Source: Taklimakanibacter lacteus
GTDB taxonomy: Bacteria; Pseudomonadota; Alphaproteobacteria; Rhizobiales; Aestuariivirgaceae
DNA length: 64,000 nucleotides
Assembly (NCBI GenBank): GCA_003576695.1
Contig: QOZQ01000008.1
Location: 186,001-250,000 of the forward strand
Reading direction: 5' to 3'
Numbering within the stretch: the first letter of the stretch is position 1; each line of letters begins with the position of its first letter. The notes below the pieces were generated by a model, which was given only the letters and a program-made list of their open reading frames with translations, was not told where the DNA came from and made no database searches. Positions 56,947 through 64,000 of the stretch are shown here, one piece after another. A program made the position numbers and the translations under genes.

Positions 56947-56976
56947 TTGTCAACATGAAATACATTTGTCATGACA
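56947..56976. promoter_or_regulatory. Candidate regulator site and -35 region between SorC gene and sugar operon
   Basis: TTGTCA occurs twice (56947-56952 and 56966-56971, 19 nt apart), and TGTCATGACA (56967-56976) is a perfect palindrome. On the minus strand TTGACA (56953-56948) could be the operon's -35 box. The spacing puts the repeats on one face of the helix, fitting a regulator dimer or tetramer. Evidence is limited to pattern and position in the 218-nt divergent gap. Confidence 0.4.
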
Positions 56977-57072
56977 TGCTGACGAGCCCGGCTGCGCGTC
57001 GGGTATTTCGAAGCTCAATCTTTTGAGGCAGTTACCTGTCGCGCTCGAATCGGCTCAATTCGGTTCCGGGCG

Positions 57073-58089
57073 ATGGGATTTGGAGAGAAGGTCGTGCCGC
57101 AGGACAGAGAACCCGCCCTCGAGGATGAGATGCTGATGGCGCGTGCCGCCTGGCTCTATTATGTCGGCGGCCTCAACCAGGAAGCGACCGCCAGGCGCCT
57201 CGGCATCACCCGCGCGCGGGTCAACAAGCTGCTTCAGGACGCGCGCGAGACCGGCCTCGTCAGCATCACGATCAACCCGACCAATGTCGGCCTCTTGCCG
57301 GTGGAGGAAGAGATCCGCATCAGGTTCGGGCTCGATTTCTGCATCTGCACGCCGGCTCTCGGATCAGACCGCAAGGGGGACGAAGCCAGCGAAGTCCTGC
57401 AGGGTTTTGCTTTCCGCGCCGTGGGCGCCGCGGCCGCATCGCATCTGCGTAGCCATCTCGCCGAGAAGGAAGATGCGGTGATCGGCACGGGCTGGGGCCG
57501 CACGTTGCAGCAAATGACCTTGCAGCTCGCCGGTGTGAAGGCGCCGCGCGCGCGGTTCATCAGCATGATGGGATCGCTGACCGCCAACTCCGCCTATAAT
57601 CCCTTCGAGGTGGTGCATGCTTTCGCCCGCGCGACTGGCGGCGAAGGCTTCGTGCTGCCGGTGCCCTTCATCGCCGACAGTGTCGAGGACCGCAAGGTCC
57701 TGCTGTCGCAGCGCAGCGTGCAGCGGGCGCTCGAGATCGGCCGCTCGGCGACCGTCGCCTATATCTCGATCGGCGAGCTCACCGAGGACTCCCTGCTCCG
57801 CCGGCAGAAGATGCTGACCTCGGCCGAGCTTGTCGAATTGCGGGCTGCGGGCGCGGTCGGCGACACCAATGGCATCTTCTTCGACGATGATGGCCGCCCG
57901 GTCGATCACCCGCTCAATCATCGCACTCTGGCGCTCGGCCTGGATGAGTTGCGGAAGGCCAATGCGGTGGGCCTCATTGCCGGGCGCAGCAAGCTGCGCG
58001 CCGCGCATGCTTTCCTCAAGAGCGGCACGGCCAGGGGCCTCATCATCGATGGCGATACGGCGCTACTCCTGATGAAGGAGATAAGATAG
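57073..58089 (+). CDS. SorC/DeoR-type sugar-responsive transcriptional regulator
   Basis: 338-residue regulator. Residues 20-60 hold a helix-turn-helix (NQEATARRLGITRARVNKLL); 65-338 form the SorC effector-binding domain (EEIRIRFGLDFCICTPA, GTGWGRTLQQMTLQL, GAVGDTNGIFFDDDGRPVDH, LIIDGDTALLLM). Related proteins answer to phosphorylated sugars, so the operon's FGGY kinase product is the likely signal. Divergent from the nine-gene operon, which it probably represses. ATG 57073 is used; a GTG at 57094 has AAGG nearby and is possible. Confidence 0.9.
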   Translation: MGFGEKVVPQDREPALEDEMLMARAAWLYYVGGLNQEATARRLGITRARVNKLLQDARETGLVSITINPTNVGLLPVEEEIRIRFGLDFCICTPALGSDRKGDEASEVLQGFAFRAVGAAAASHLRSHLAEKEDAVIGTGWGRTLQQMTLQLAGVKAPRARFISMMGSLTANSAYNPFEVVHAFARATGGEGFVLPVPFIADSVEDRKVLLSQRSVQRALEIGRSATVAYISIGELTEDSLLRRQKMLTSAELVELRAAGAVGDTNGIFFDDDGRPVDHPLNHRTLALGLDELRKANAVGLIAGRSKLRAAHAFLKSGTARGLIIDGDTALLLMKEIR

Positions 58090-58101
58090 AGCCCAAACGA
58101 A

Positions 58102-58125
58102 AACGGCGGGGATAACCCCGCCGTT
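58102..58125 (-). terminator. Terminator of rpsD
   Basis: A perfect 10-bp stem (AACGGCGGGG, 4-nt loop, CCCCGCCGTT). On the minus strand it is followed by TTTTCGTTT, giving a standard terminator 24 nt after the rpsD stop. On the plus strand there is no T run, so it is weaker for the SorC gene. Confidence 0.85.
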
Positions 58126-58148
58126 CTGAAGCTCGATAGAAGAGCCGA

Positions 58149-58766
58149 TCAGCGCGAATAATATTCGACGACCAGATTGGGCTCCATCTGCACCGGATAG
58201 GGAACATCCGACAGGCTCGGAACGCGGGTCAGCTTCGCGGTCATCGCCTTGTGGTCGGTCTCGACATAATCCGGCACGTCGCGCTCGGCGAGCTGCGTCG
58301 CTTCGAGGAGCACCGGCAGCTCCTTCGACTTCTGGCGCACTTCGATGACATCGCCCATCTTGATGCGCATGCTGGGGATGGTCACCCGGCGGCCATTCAC
58401 CTTGACATGGCCGTGGCTCACGAACTGGCGGGCAGCGAACATGGTGGAGACGAACTTGGCGCGATAGACGATCGCATCGAGGCGGCGCTCGAGCAGGCCG
58501 ATCAGGTTCTGCGAGGTGTCGCCGGTCATGCGCGCGGCCTCCGAATAGACGCCGAAGAACTGGCGCTCGGAGATATTGGCGTAGTAGCCCTTCAGCTTCT
58601 GCTTGGCCCTGAGCTGCATGCCGAAGTCGGAAAGCTTGCCCTTGCGGCGCTGGCCGTGCTGGCCCGGGCCATATTCACGCTTGTTGATGGGGCTCTTGGG
58701 GCGGCCCCAGATATTCTGCCCCATGCGGCGGTCGATCTTGTGCTTGGCTTGCACGCGTTTCGTCAT
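58149..58766 (-). CDS. rpsD: 30S ribosomal protein S4 (uS4)
   Basis: 205 residues, usual length: [60 protein letters not shown] and the S4 RNA-binding domain [20 protein letters not shown]. It binds 16S rRNA early in assembly of the small subunit. It stands alone here, not in the S10/spc/alpha cluster, as is common in alphaproteobacteria. Confidence 0.98.
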   Translation of the reverse strand: MTKRVQAKHKIDRRMGQNIWGRPKSPINKREYGPGQHGQRRKGKLSDFGMQLRAKQKLKGYYANISERQFFGVYSEAARMTGDTSQNLIGLLERRLDAIVYRAKFVSTMFAARQFVSHGHVKVNGRRVTIPSMRIKMGDVIEVRQKSKELPVLLEATQLAERDVPDYVETDHKAMTAKLTRVPSLSDVPYPVQMEPNLVVEYYSR

Positions 58767-58907
58767 CTCTGGCTCCAAAGTCTCGAAATAATGAGGTGGC
58801 GGCCGAAATGACCGCCGGGTTATTGAGCGAGCCCTCCTCTGCCGGTTACCCGGCCGACAGGACCTTCGTTCCGCGTGGAAACAAGAGATCCGCAGGCAAG
58901 CAAAATA

Positions 58908-58927
58908 CGGGGCCAAATGCGGCCCCG
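58908..58927 (-). terminator. Terminator of phaC
   Basis: CGGGGCC and GGCCCCG form a 7-bp stem with a 6-nt loop; on the minus strand TATTTTG follows. It lies 60 nt downstream of the phaC stop and upstream of rpsD. The remaining sequence between 58767 and 58986 holds the rpsD leader and nothing else recognised. Confidence 0.72.
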
Positions 58928-58986
58928 CATGGGCGAGCGTGTAATGCAAGGCGGAAGGCTTGTCAAATGGCCGACGAAGACCGGAA

Positions 58987-60795
58987 TTACTCCGCTTTCA
59001 CAAGCACATAGCTGCCGGGCGCATCCTCGATCGCCTTGCGCTTGCCCTCGCCCGGAACCCGCGCTTTGACCTTTTTGCCGGATTTGGGCGTGATCCATTC
59101 GAGCCAGTCTGGCCACCACGAGCCCGGATGCTCGGTGGCGCCCTTGAGCCACTCCTCGATCGTCGCCGCGGGCTGGTCATTCGTCCAGTACTGGTATTTC
59201 TGCGCCTCGGGTGGATTGACCACGCCCGCTATGTGGCCCGAGCCCGATACCACGAGACGGGTCTCGCCGCCGAAATTCTGACCCAACCGGAACACCGAGG
59301 GCAAGGGCGCGATATGATCCTCGCGCGCCGCGAGATTATAGATCGGATACTTCGCCTTCTTCAGATCGATGCGCACGCCATCGAGCGTCATCTGCGCCTT
59401 GGCCAGCCGGTTGTTGAGATAGCATTCGCGCAAATACTGGCTGTGCACGCCCGCCGGCATGCGGGTCGAATCGCTGTTCCAGTACAGGAGGTCGAAGGGC
59501 ATCGGATCCTTGCCCAGCATGTAGTTGTTGACGACATAGGACCAGATCAGGTCATTCGACCGAAGCAGGTTGAACGCATCGGCGAGATGGCGGCCGGCAA
59601 GATAGCCCTTGTCCTTCATCCGCCCTTCCGCCCATTCGATCTGCTCCTTGTCGACAAAGACGCGCAGATCGCCGGCCTTCTCGAAATCGACCTGCGTGGT
59701 GAAGAAGGTGACGGCGTTGATCCGCTCATCGCCCTTGGCCGCGAGATAGCCGAGTGCCGAGGCGACCAGCGAGCCGCCGACGCAATAGCCAATGACATTC
59801 GTCTTGGTGACGCCGGTCGCTTCCTGCACCGCGGTGAGCGCGGCCAGGAAGCCATCGCGCATGTAGTCGGCGAAGGTCTTGTGGCCGTGGCTCGCGTCCG
59901 GATTGACCCAGGACACGACGAACACTGTGAGCCCCTGCTCCGTCGCCCAGCGCACGAAGGACTTCTTCGGGTTGAGGTCGAGTATATAGAACTTGTTGAT
60001 CCAGGGCGGCACGATGAGGAGCGGTATCTCATGTACCTTCTCCGTGGTCGGCGAATACTGGATGAGCTGGAACGTGTCGTTCTGGAAGACGACCTTGCCG
60101 GGCGTCGTCGCGATATTCTTGCCGAGCTCGAAGGCCGAGAGATCGGTCTGCTTGATGCGCAGGCGCCCCTGCCCGGCCTTGATGTCGGCTTCGAGATTCT
60201 TCAGGCCCTCGATGAGATTGGCGCCGTTGCTGGCGAGCGTTGCCCGCAGCACTTCCGGATTGGTGAAGGCGAAATTGGAGGGCGAGACCGCATTGGCGAT
60301 CTGGTCGACATAGAAGCGCGCTTTGTGCCTTGTATGGTCGTCAAGCCCCTCGGCATCCTTGACGAGATCGCCCGCCCAGCGCGCCGAGAGCAGATAGAAC
60401 TGCTTGAGGAAATCGAAGATCGTGTTCTGCTGCCAGTCCTTGTCGGTGAAGCGCTTGTCGCCGCGCTCGGGCGCGGCGACCGGACCGACATCTTCGCCCA
60501 GGAACTTCCGCCAGGCCGATTGCCACAGGTCCCCATAGGAGGCCCACAGGCGCATCTGGGCATCCATCAGCTTCTGGGGGTCCGAGGCATAGGACTGCGC
60601 GACGGCCGAGAGCGTCTTCACCACCTGCTCGATGGGCGTGACCTGGGCCTCCATCTCGCGCTGCGGATCGGGCGGGTTCTCGGCCATGCTGCGGGCGATC
60701 TGGGCCGCCTGCTCGAAGACCTTCGCCATGTTCCGGGCGAATTGCGCCGGGTCGGCGAGGCGGAAATCGGTCTGCTGGGTCTTGCCGTCGTTCAT
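58987..60795 (-). CDS. phaC: Class I poly(3-hydroxyalkanoate) synthase
   Basis: 602 residues. It polymerises 3-hydroxyacyl-CoA on PHA granules. N-terminal helical domain to about 190; the catalytic alpha/beta-hydrolase domain has the lipase-like box GYCVGGS with nucleophile Cys338, [20 protein letters not shown], and later [15 protein letters not shown] and [13 protein letters not shown] with the catalytic Asp and His. ATG 60795 has GAGG 5 nt upstream; the frame extends to a GTG at 60801. No phaA, phaB or phaR is next to it. Confidence 0.96.
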   Translation of the reverse strand: MNDGKTQQTDFRLADPAQFARNMAKVFEQAAQIARSMAENPPDPQREMEAQVTPIEQVVKTLSAVAQSYASDPQKLMDAQMRLWASYGDLWQSAWRKFLGEDVGPVAAPERGDKRFTDKDWQQNTIFDFLKQFYLLSARWAGDLVKDAEGLDDHTRHKARFYVDQIANAVSPSNFAFTNPEVLRATLASNGANLIEGLKNLEADIKAGQGRLRIKQTDLSAFELGKNIATTPGKVVFQNDTFQLIQYSPTTEKVHEIPLLIVPPWINKFYILDLNPKKSFVRWATEQGLTVFVVSWVNPDASHGHKTFADYMRDGFLAALTAVQEATGVTKTNVIGYCVGGSLVASALGYLAAKGDERINAVTFFTTQVDFEKAGDLRVFVDKEQIEWAEGRMKDKGYLAGRHLADAFNLLRSNDLIWSYVVNNYMLGKDPMPFDLLYWNSDSTRMPAGVHSQYLRECYLNNRLAKAQMTLDGVRIDLKKAKYPIYNLAAREDHIAPLPSVFRLGQNFGGETRLVVSGSGHIAGVVNPPEAQKYQYWTNDQPAATIEEWLKGATEHPGSWWPDWLEWITPKSGKKVKARVPGEGKRKAIEDAPGSYVLVKAE

Positions 60796-60895
60796 GCACA
60801 CCTCGGTTGGTCCAATATTGACGTAATTTCCAAATCACGCAATCACAGATCGGTTCTGCATTTTCCTTTGCCTTCGAATAGGTTAAGCGAGCGCC

Positions 60896-61714
60896 ATGGC
60901 AGGCACCGACAAGACCCGGAATTCCCCCCATGGCCCCGCCCCGGCGGTCGTCCTGGTCAATCCCCAGCTCGGCGAAAATATAGGTACCGCGGCCCGGGCC
61001 ATGGCCAATTTCGGCCTGCATGAGCTCCATATTGTCGACCCGCGCGACGGCTGGCCCAATGAGCGGGCCCTCAAGGCGGCCTCGGGGGCCGACTGGATCA
61101 TCGAAGCGGCGGTGATCCATGCCACGCTGGAAGAGGCTCTCAAGGGCTTCACCCGCGTTTATGCGACGACGGCACGGCCTCGCGGCATGGTCAAGGAGGT
61201 GATCACCCCGGAACAGGCGGGCAGCGACATGCGGGCAAGGATCGGCCGCGGCGAAAAACTGGCCTTGCTGTTCGGCCGTGAGCGCTGGGGCCTCAATAAT
61301 GACGAAGTTTCCCTGGCCGATATCGTCATCACCGCCCCGGTCAACCCGGCCTTCGCGTCGCTCAACATCGCCCAGGCCGTGCTGCTCGTCGGCTATGAAT
61401 GGTATAAGCATGAGGCGACGACTTTGGGCCAATCCACGCCGGAGCTTCCGGCCCTCGCCGGACCCGGTCTGCAGACCCCCGACACGCGGCCCGCGACCAA
61501 GGACGAGCTTTATGGATTCTTTCATCATATTGAGAGTGAATTGGACGCGGCAGGCTTCTTCAAGACCGCCGACAAGAAACCGGGAATGATCCGCAACATG
61601 CGCAATCTCTTTGCCCGCGCCGAGCTCACCGAGCAGGAAGTGCGCTCGCTGCGCGGTATCGTCGCCTCCCTCAGTCGCGCCCATCTGAAACGGAAAGGCA
61701 CGACGGGCGAATGA
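60896..61714 (+). CDS. trmJ: tRNA/rRNA methyltransferase of the TrmJ/SpoU family
   Basis: 272-residue SPOUT methyltransferase: VVLVNPQLGENIGTAARAMA, TARPRGMVKEVI, LLFGRERWGLNNDEVSLADI and PVNPAFASLNIAQAVLLVGY, the three SpoU motifs with the knot. The C-terminal helical tail fits TrmJ, which 2'-O-methylates tRNA position 32. The exact target is unproven. The stop overlaps the murI ATG by 4 nt. Confidence 0.9.
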   Translation: MAGTDKTRNSPHGPAPAVVLVNPQLGENIGTAARAMANFGLHELHIVDPRDGWPNERALKAASGADWIIEAAVIHATLEEALKGFTRVYATTARPRGMVKEVITPEQAGSDMRARIGRGEKLALLFGRERWGLNNDEVSLADIVITAPVNPAFASLNIAQAVLLVGYEWYKHEATTLGQSTPELPALAGPGLQTPDTRPATKDELYGFFHHIESELDAAGFFKTADKKPGMIRNMRNLFARAELTEQEVRSLRGIVASLSRAHLKRKGTTGE

Positions 61715-62529
61715 CAAAGCCCCGCATACTTCTCTTCGACAGCGGCATGGGCGGCCTCACCGTGGCGCGCGCCGTGCGCGCCGCCGAGCCCGAGGCCACG
61801 CTGATCTATGCCGCCGACAATGCCGCCTTTCCCTATGGCGCCTGGGACGAACCGCTGCTGGTCAAGCGCATCGTCGCTGTGGTGGGCAAGCTCGTTGCCG
61901 AAACCACCCCCGACCTCGTCGTCATCGCCTGCAACACCGCGAGCACGCTGGCGCTTGCGGCCCTGCGCGAACGCTATGCCGTCCCCTTTGTCGGCACCGT
62001 GCCCGCCATCAAGCCCGCGGCCGAGCAGACGAAATCAGGTCTCATCGGTGTCCTCGCGACGCCCGGAACGGTCAATCGCGAATATACCAGGACGCTGATC
62101 CACACCTATGCCTATCACTGCAAGGTGTTCCTGCATGGCGCCAAGCGGCTGGCCGAGATCGCCGAAGGCAAGCTGAAAGGCCAGGCTGTCGACATGGACG
62201 AGCTCAAGAGCGAGATCATGCCGGTCTTCCGCAAGCGCGACGACAAGACGACGGACGTCGTCGTCCTCGGCTGCACGCATTATCCGCTGCTGCTCGACGA
62301 AATCCGCCAAGCTGCTCCGTGGCCCGTCACTTATATCGATCCCGCCCCCGCCATCGCGCGCCGCGTCAGCGATCTCCTGCGTAGCGCCAAGGGCACGGGC
62401 GCCCGCATGAATGGCGCCCAACACGGCACGGTGTTCCTCACCTCGGCGCGCGGCCGCGGCAATGAAAGCCTCGCCGCCTATGCCGCGATGGGCTTCGGCT
62501 CGAACGAAGTGCTCGATCTGCCCGTTTGA
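61711..62529 (+). CDS. murI: Glutamate racemase
   Basis: 272-residue cofactor-independent racemase making D-glutamate for peptidoglycan. LLFDSGMGGLTVARAV, the first catalytic Cys in VIACNTASTLAL and the second in VVLGCTHYPLLLDE are intact. The ATG overlaps the end of trmJ. Confidence 0.96.
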   Translation: MTKPRILLFDSGMGGLTVARAVRAAEPEATLIYAADNAAFPYGAWDEPLLVKRIVAVVGKLVAETTPDLVVIACNTASTLALAALRERYAVPFVGTVPAIKPAAEQTKSGLIGVLATPGTVNREYTRTLIHTYAYHCKVFLHGAKRLAEIAEGKLKGQAVDMDELKSEIMPVFRKRDDKTTDVVVLGCTHYPLLLDEIRQAAPWPVTYIDPAPAIARRVSDLLRSAKGTGARMNGAQHGTVFLTSARGRGNESLAAYAAMGFGSNEVLDLPV

Positions 62530-62546
62530 TCGCTCTTCCCTATTTT

Positions 62547-62643
62547 CGTCATCCCGGCGAAAGCCGGGACCCACTGAATAAGCGCAAGCGAGCAGCGCTG
62601 CGGAGTTTGCACGAATTTAATGGCCCCGACTTTCGGGGTGACG
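62547..62643. repeat. Intergenic palindromic repeat (GTCATCCCGGC type)
   Basis: Starts CGTCATCCCGGCGAAAGCCG and ends CCCCGACTTTCGGGGTGACG; each end is a hairpin, and the ends also pair with each other. This is a widely spread proteobacterial intergenic element. It lies between the convergent murI and glpX genes and probably stops transcription from both sides. Confidence 0.82.
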
Positions 62644-62670
62644 GAATATGGAGAACCGATATTGGAGAGC

Positions 62671-63630
62671 CTATTCCGCCGCATCCGCGCGGCGGCGATT
62701 CTTGATCCAGCGCACTGTGCCGGTGGCCGAGCGCATTACGACCGTGTCGGTGGTGACATGTTCGCGGTCGAAGCGCACGCCGCGCAGCAGCGAGCCGTCG
62801 GTGACGCCGGTCGCCGCGAACATCACATCGCCCGAGGCCATGTCGTTGAGCGAGAACTTCCTGTTGAAGTCGGTGATGCCCATCTTGCGGGCGCGCTCCT
62901 TCTGCTCGGCGCTCGAGGTCACCAGCCGGCCCTGCATCTGCCCGCCGATGCAGCGCAGTGCCGCCGCCGCCAGCACGCCCTCCGGCGCCCCGCCGATGCC
63001 CATATAGATGTCGATGCCTGTCTCTTCCGGATCCGCCGTGTGGATCACGCCCGCCACGTCGCCATCGGTAATGAGCCTCACCGAGGCGCCGGTTTCGCGC
63101 ACCGCGGCGATGACCTTGTCATGGCGCGGCCGGTCGAGGATGCAGGCGGTGACCTGCGCCGCAGGAACGCCCTTCGCCTTGGCGAGGCGCGCAATGTTCT
63201 CCTGCGGCGACAGATCGAGATCGACCGTGCCTTCGGGATAGCCGCCGCCGATCGCGATCTTGTCCATGTAGGTGTCCGGCGCATGCAGGAGGCTGCCGCC
63301 TTCCGCCATCGCCACGCAGGCGATCGAATTGGGCATCGCCTTGGCGCACAAGGTCGTGCCTTCCAGCGGATCGAGCGCGATATCGATGCGCCAGCTTTTG
63401 CCGCCGCCCACTTTTTCCCCGATATAGAGCATGGGCGCCTCGTCGCGCTCGCCCTCGCCGATCACCACCAGCCCGTCCATCTCGACGATGGCATTGAGCG
63501 CCTTGCGCATCGCATCGACCGCCGCCTGGTCCGCCAGCTTCTCATCGCCACGGCCCCGCCAATGCGCCGCGGCGATGGCCGCCGCTTCGGTGACGCGGGC
63601 AATCTCGATGGTAAGCATGCGGTTGAGCAT
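62671..63630 (-). CDS. glpX: Class II fructose-1,6-bisphosphatase
   Basis: 319-residue lithium-sensitive phosphatase of the GlpX type, producing fructose 6-phosphate in gluconeogenesis or the Calvin cycle. Visible: LVVIGEGERDEAPMLYIGE, DIALDPLEGTTLCAKAMPNS, DITDGDVAG-like ITDGDVAGVIHT and GGAPEGVLAAAALRCIGGQM. It lies 18 nt after the homoserine dehydrogenase gene, a common order in alphaproteobacteria. Confidence 0.96.
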   Translation of the reverse strand: MLNRMLTIEIARVTEAAAIAAAHWRGRGDEKLADQAAVDAMRKALNAIVEMDGLVVIGEGERDEAPMLYIGEKVGGGKSWRIDIALDPLEGTTLCAKAMPNSIACVAMAEGGSLLHAPDTYMDKIAIGGGYPEGTVDLDLSPQENIARLAKAKGVPAAQVTACILDRPRHDKVIAAVRETGASVRLITDGDVAGVIHTADPEETGIDIYMGIGGAPEGVLAAAALRCIGGQMQGRLVTSSAEQKERARKMGITDFNRKFSLNDMASGDVMFAATGVTDGSLLRGVRFDREHVTTDTVVMRSATGTVRWIKNRRRADAAE

Positions 63631-63648
63631 TAGTATCCTCCAGGGTGA

Positions 63649-64000
63649 TCAGAGCCGTTCGATACGGATGGTGCGGGGTTTCGAGGCGACATGGCCGTCT
63701 CTTTCGATCCGGGCCAGGGCCTGACGCATGGATGAATCAAGTGTCTTATGTGTGACGAGCATGAAGGACGCGATCGCCCCTTCCTTTGCGGGAGCCCTCT
63801 GCACGATGCTTTCGATCGAGATCTTCTCGTCCGCCAGGACCCTGGCAATCGCCGCTACGGCACCTGGCCGGTCATAGAGCTCGAGCGCCACGTAATAGCC
63901 ACCCTCATGCGCGCGCTTGGGCGCATTCCTGTATTTGCGCAATTCACCCGACGGCACGCCGAAAGCGGGGCGCAGATTGCCGCGCGCGATATCGACGATG
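63649..64000 (-). CDS. hom: Homoserine dehydrogenase, C-terminal part (runs off the window)
   Basis: The last 117 codons of a gene whose start lies beyond the window. IVDIARGNLRPAFGVPSGEL is typical of the end of the homoserine dehydrogenase catalytic part, and residues from GGYYVALELYDRPGAVAAIA onward form the ACT domain that senses threonine. The enzyme reduces aspartate semialdehyde to homoserine. The ATG-like codon at 63957 is internal. Together with glpX downstream this matches the usual alphaproteobacterial hom-glpX order. Confidence 0.9.
   Translation of the reverse strand, partial: IVDIARGNLRPAFGVPSGELRKYRNAPKRAHEGGYYVALELYDRPGAVAAIARVLADEKISIESIVQRAPAKEGAIASFMLVTHKTLDSSMRQALARIERDGHVASKPRTIRIERL

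Overview
This window is a continuous stretch of a high-GC alphaproteobacterial chromosome, most likely from the Hyphomicrobiales (Rhizobiales). Lineage clues are the F1-ATPase zeta-subunit (DUF1476) gene, usg, DUF2259, a purC-purS-purQ...purL order followed by bolA/grxD, a class I PHA synthase, four liv- or rbs-type importer sets, and intergenic palindromic repeats of the rhizobial kind. There is no rRNA, tRNA, phage, IS element or CRISPR array that I can see. Genes are packed with many 4-8 nt overlaps. All names rest on reading motifs and family resemblance by eye; no database search was run.

Layout. 0-8.5 kb: the 5' part of an exported protein gene, a CNNM/CBS (TlyC/CorC-like) membrane protein, a small lipoprotein, a class I aminotransferase, and an RND efflux operon whose pump gene has a tandem 368-bp duplication of its 5' end. 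8.7-14.6 kb: a branched-chain-type amino acid ABC importer (livH-livM-livG-livF, a small membrane protein, then the binding protein after an intercistronic hairpin), closed by a strong terminator. 14.6-22 kb: two His/Arg/Tyr-rich secreted paralogues, a stand-alone Lrp/AsnC ligand-binding protein, a DUF2259 protein, a metallo-beta-lactamase-fold protein, an ECF sigma factor overlapping a membrane VWA protein, and a secreted double-caspase protein whose first domain lacks the catalytic His. 22-33 kb: purB, an L,D-transpeptidase, a zeta-subunit/aldolase/phosphoribosyltransferase operon, then purC-purS-purQ, a GST, a Pr6Pr membrane protein, purL, bolA, a small membrane ORF and grxD. 33-38 kb: an SDR dehydrogenase, two EamA exporters, an MFS transporter with a small partner, and usg.

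38-47 kb is a divergent catabolic locus. To the left run a fused LivM-LivG protein, a binding protein, LivF, LivH and an N-formylglutamate amidohydrolase. To the right run a glutamine synthetase-like ligase, a FluG-type amidohydrolase and an FAD oxidoreductase. The two -35 boxes are arms of one inverted repeat. The set suggests uptake and gamma-glutamyl-type processing of an amine or amino compound.

47-58 kb is a second catabolic locus: a SorC-type regulator diverges from a tightly packed nine-gene operon (rbs-type importer, 2-oxoacid/acetoin dehydrogenase-like E1 alpha, E1 beta and a lipoyl-alpha/beta-hydrolase protein, an AhpD-like protein, an FGGY sugar kinase and an SDR). It looks like a complete import-kinase-dehydrogenase-TPP-enzyme pathway for an unidentified polyol or sugar. 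58-64 kb is housekeeping: rpsD, phaC, trmJ-type methyltransferase, murI, glpX and the 3' end of a homoserine dehydrogenase gene.
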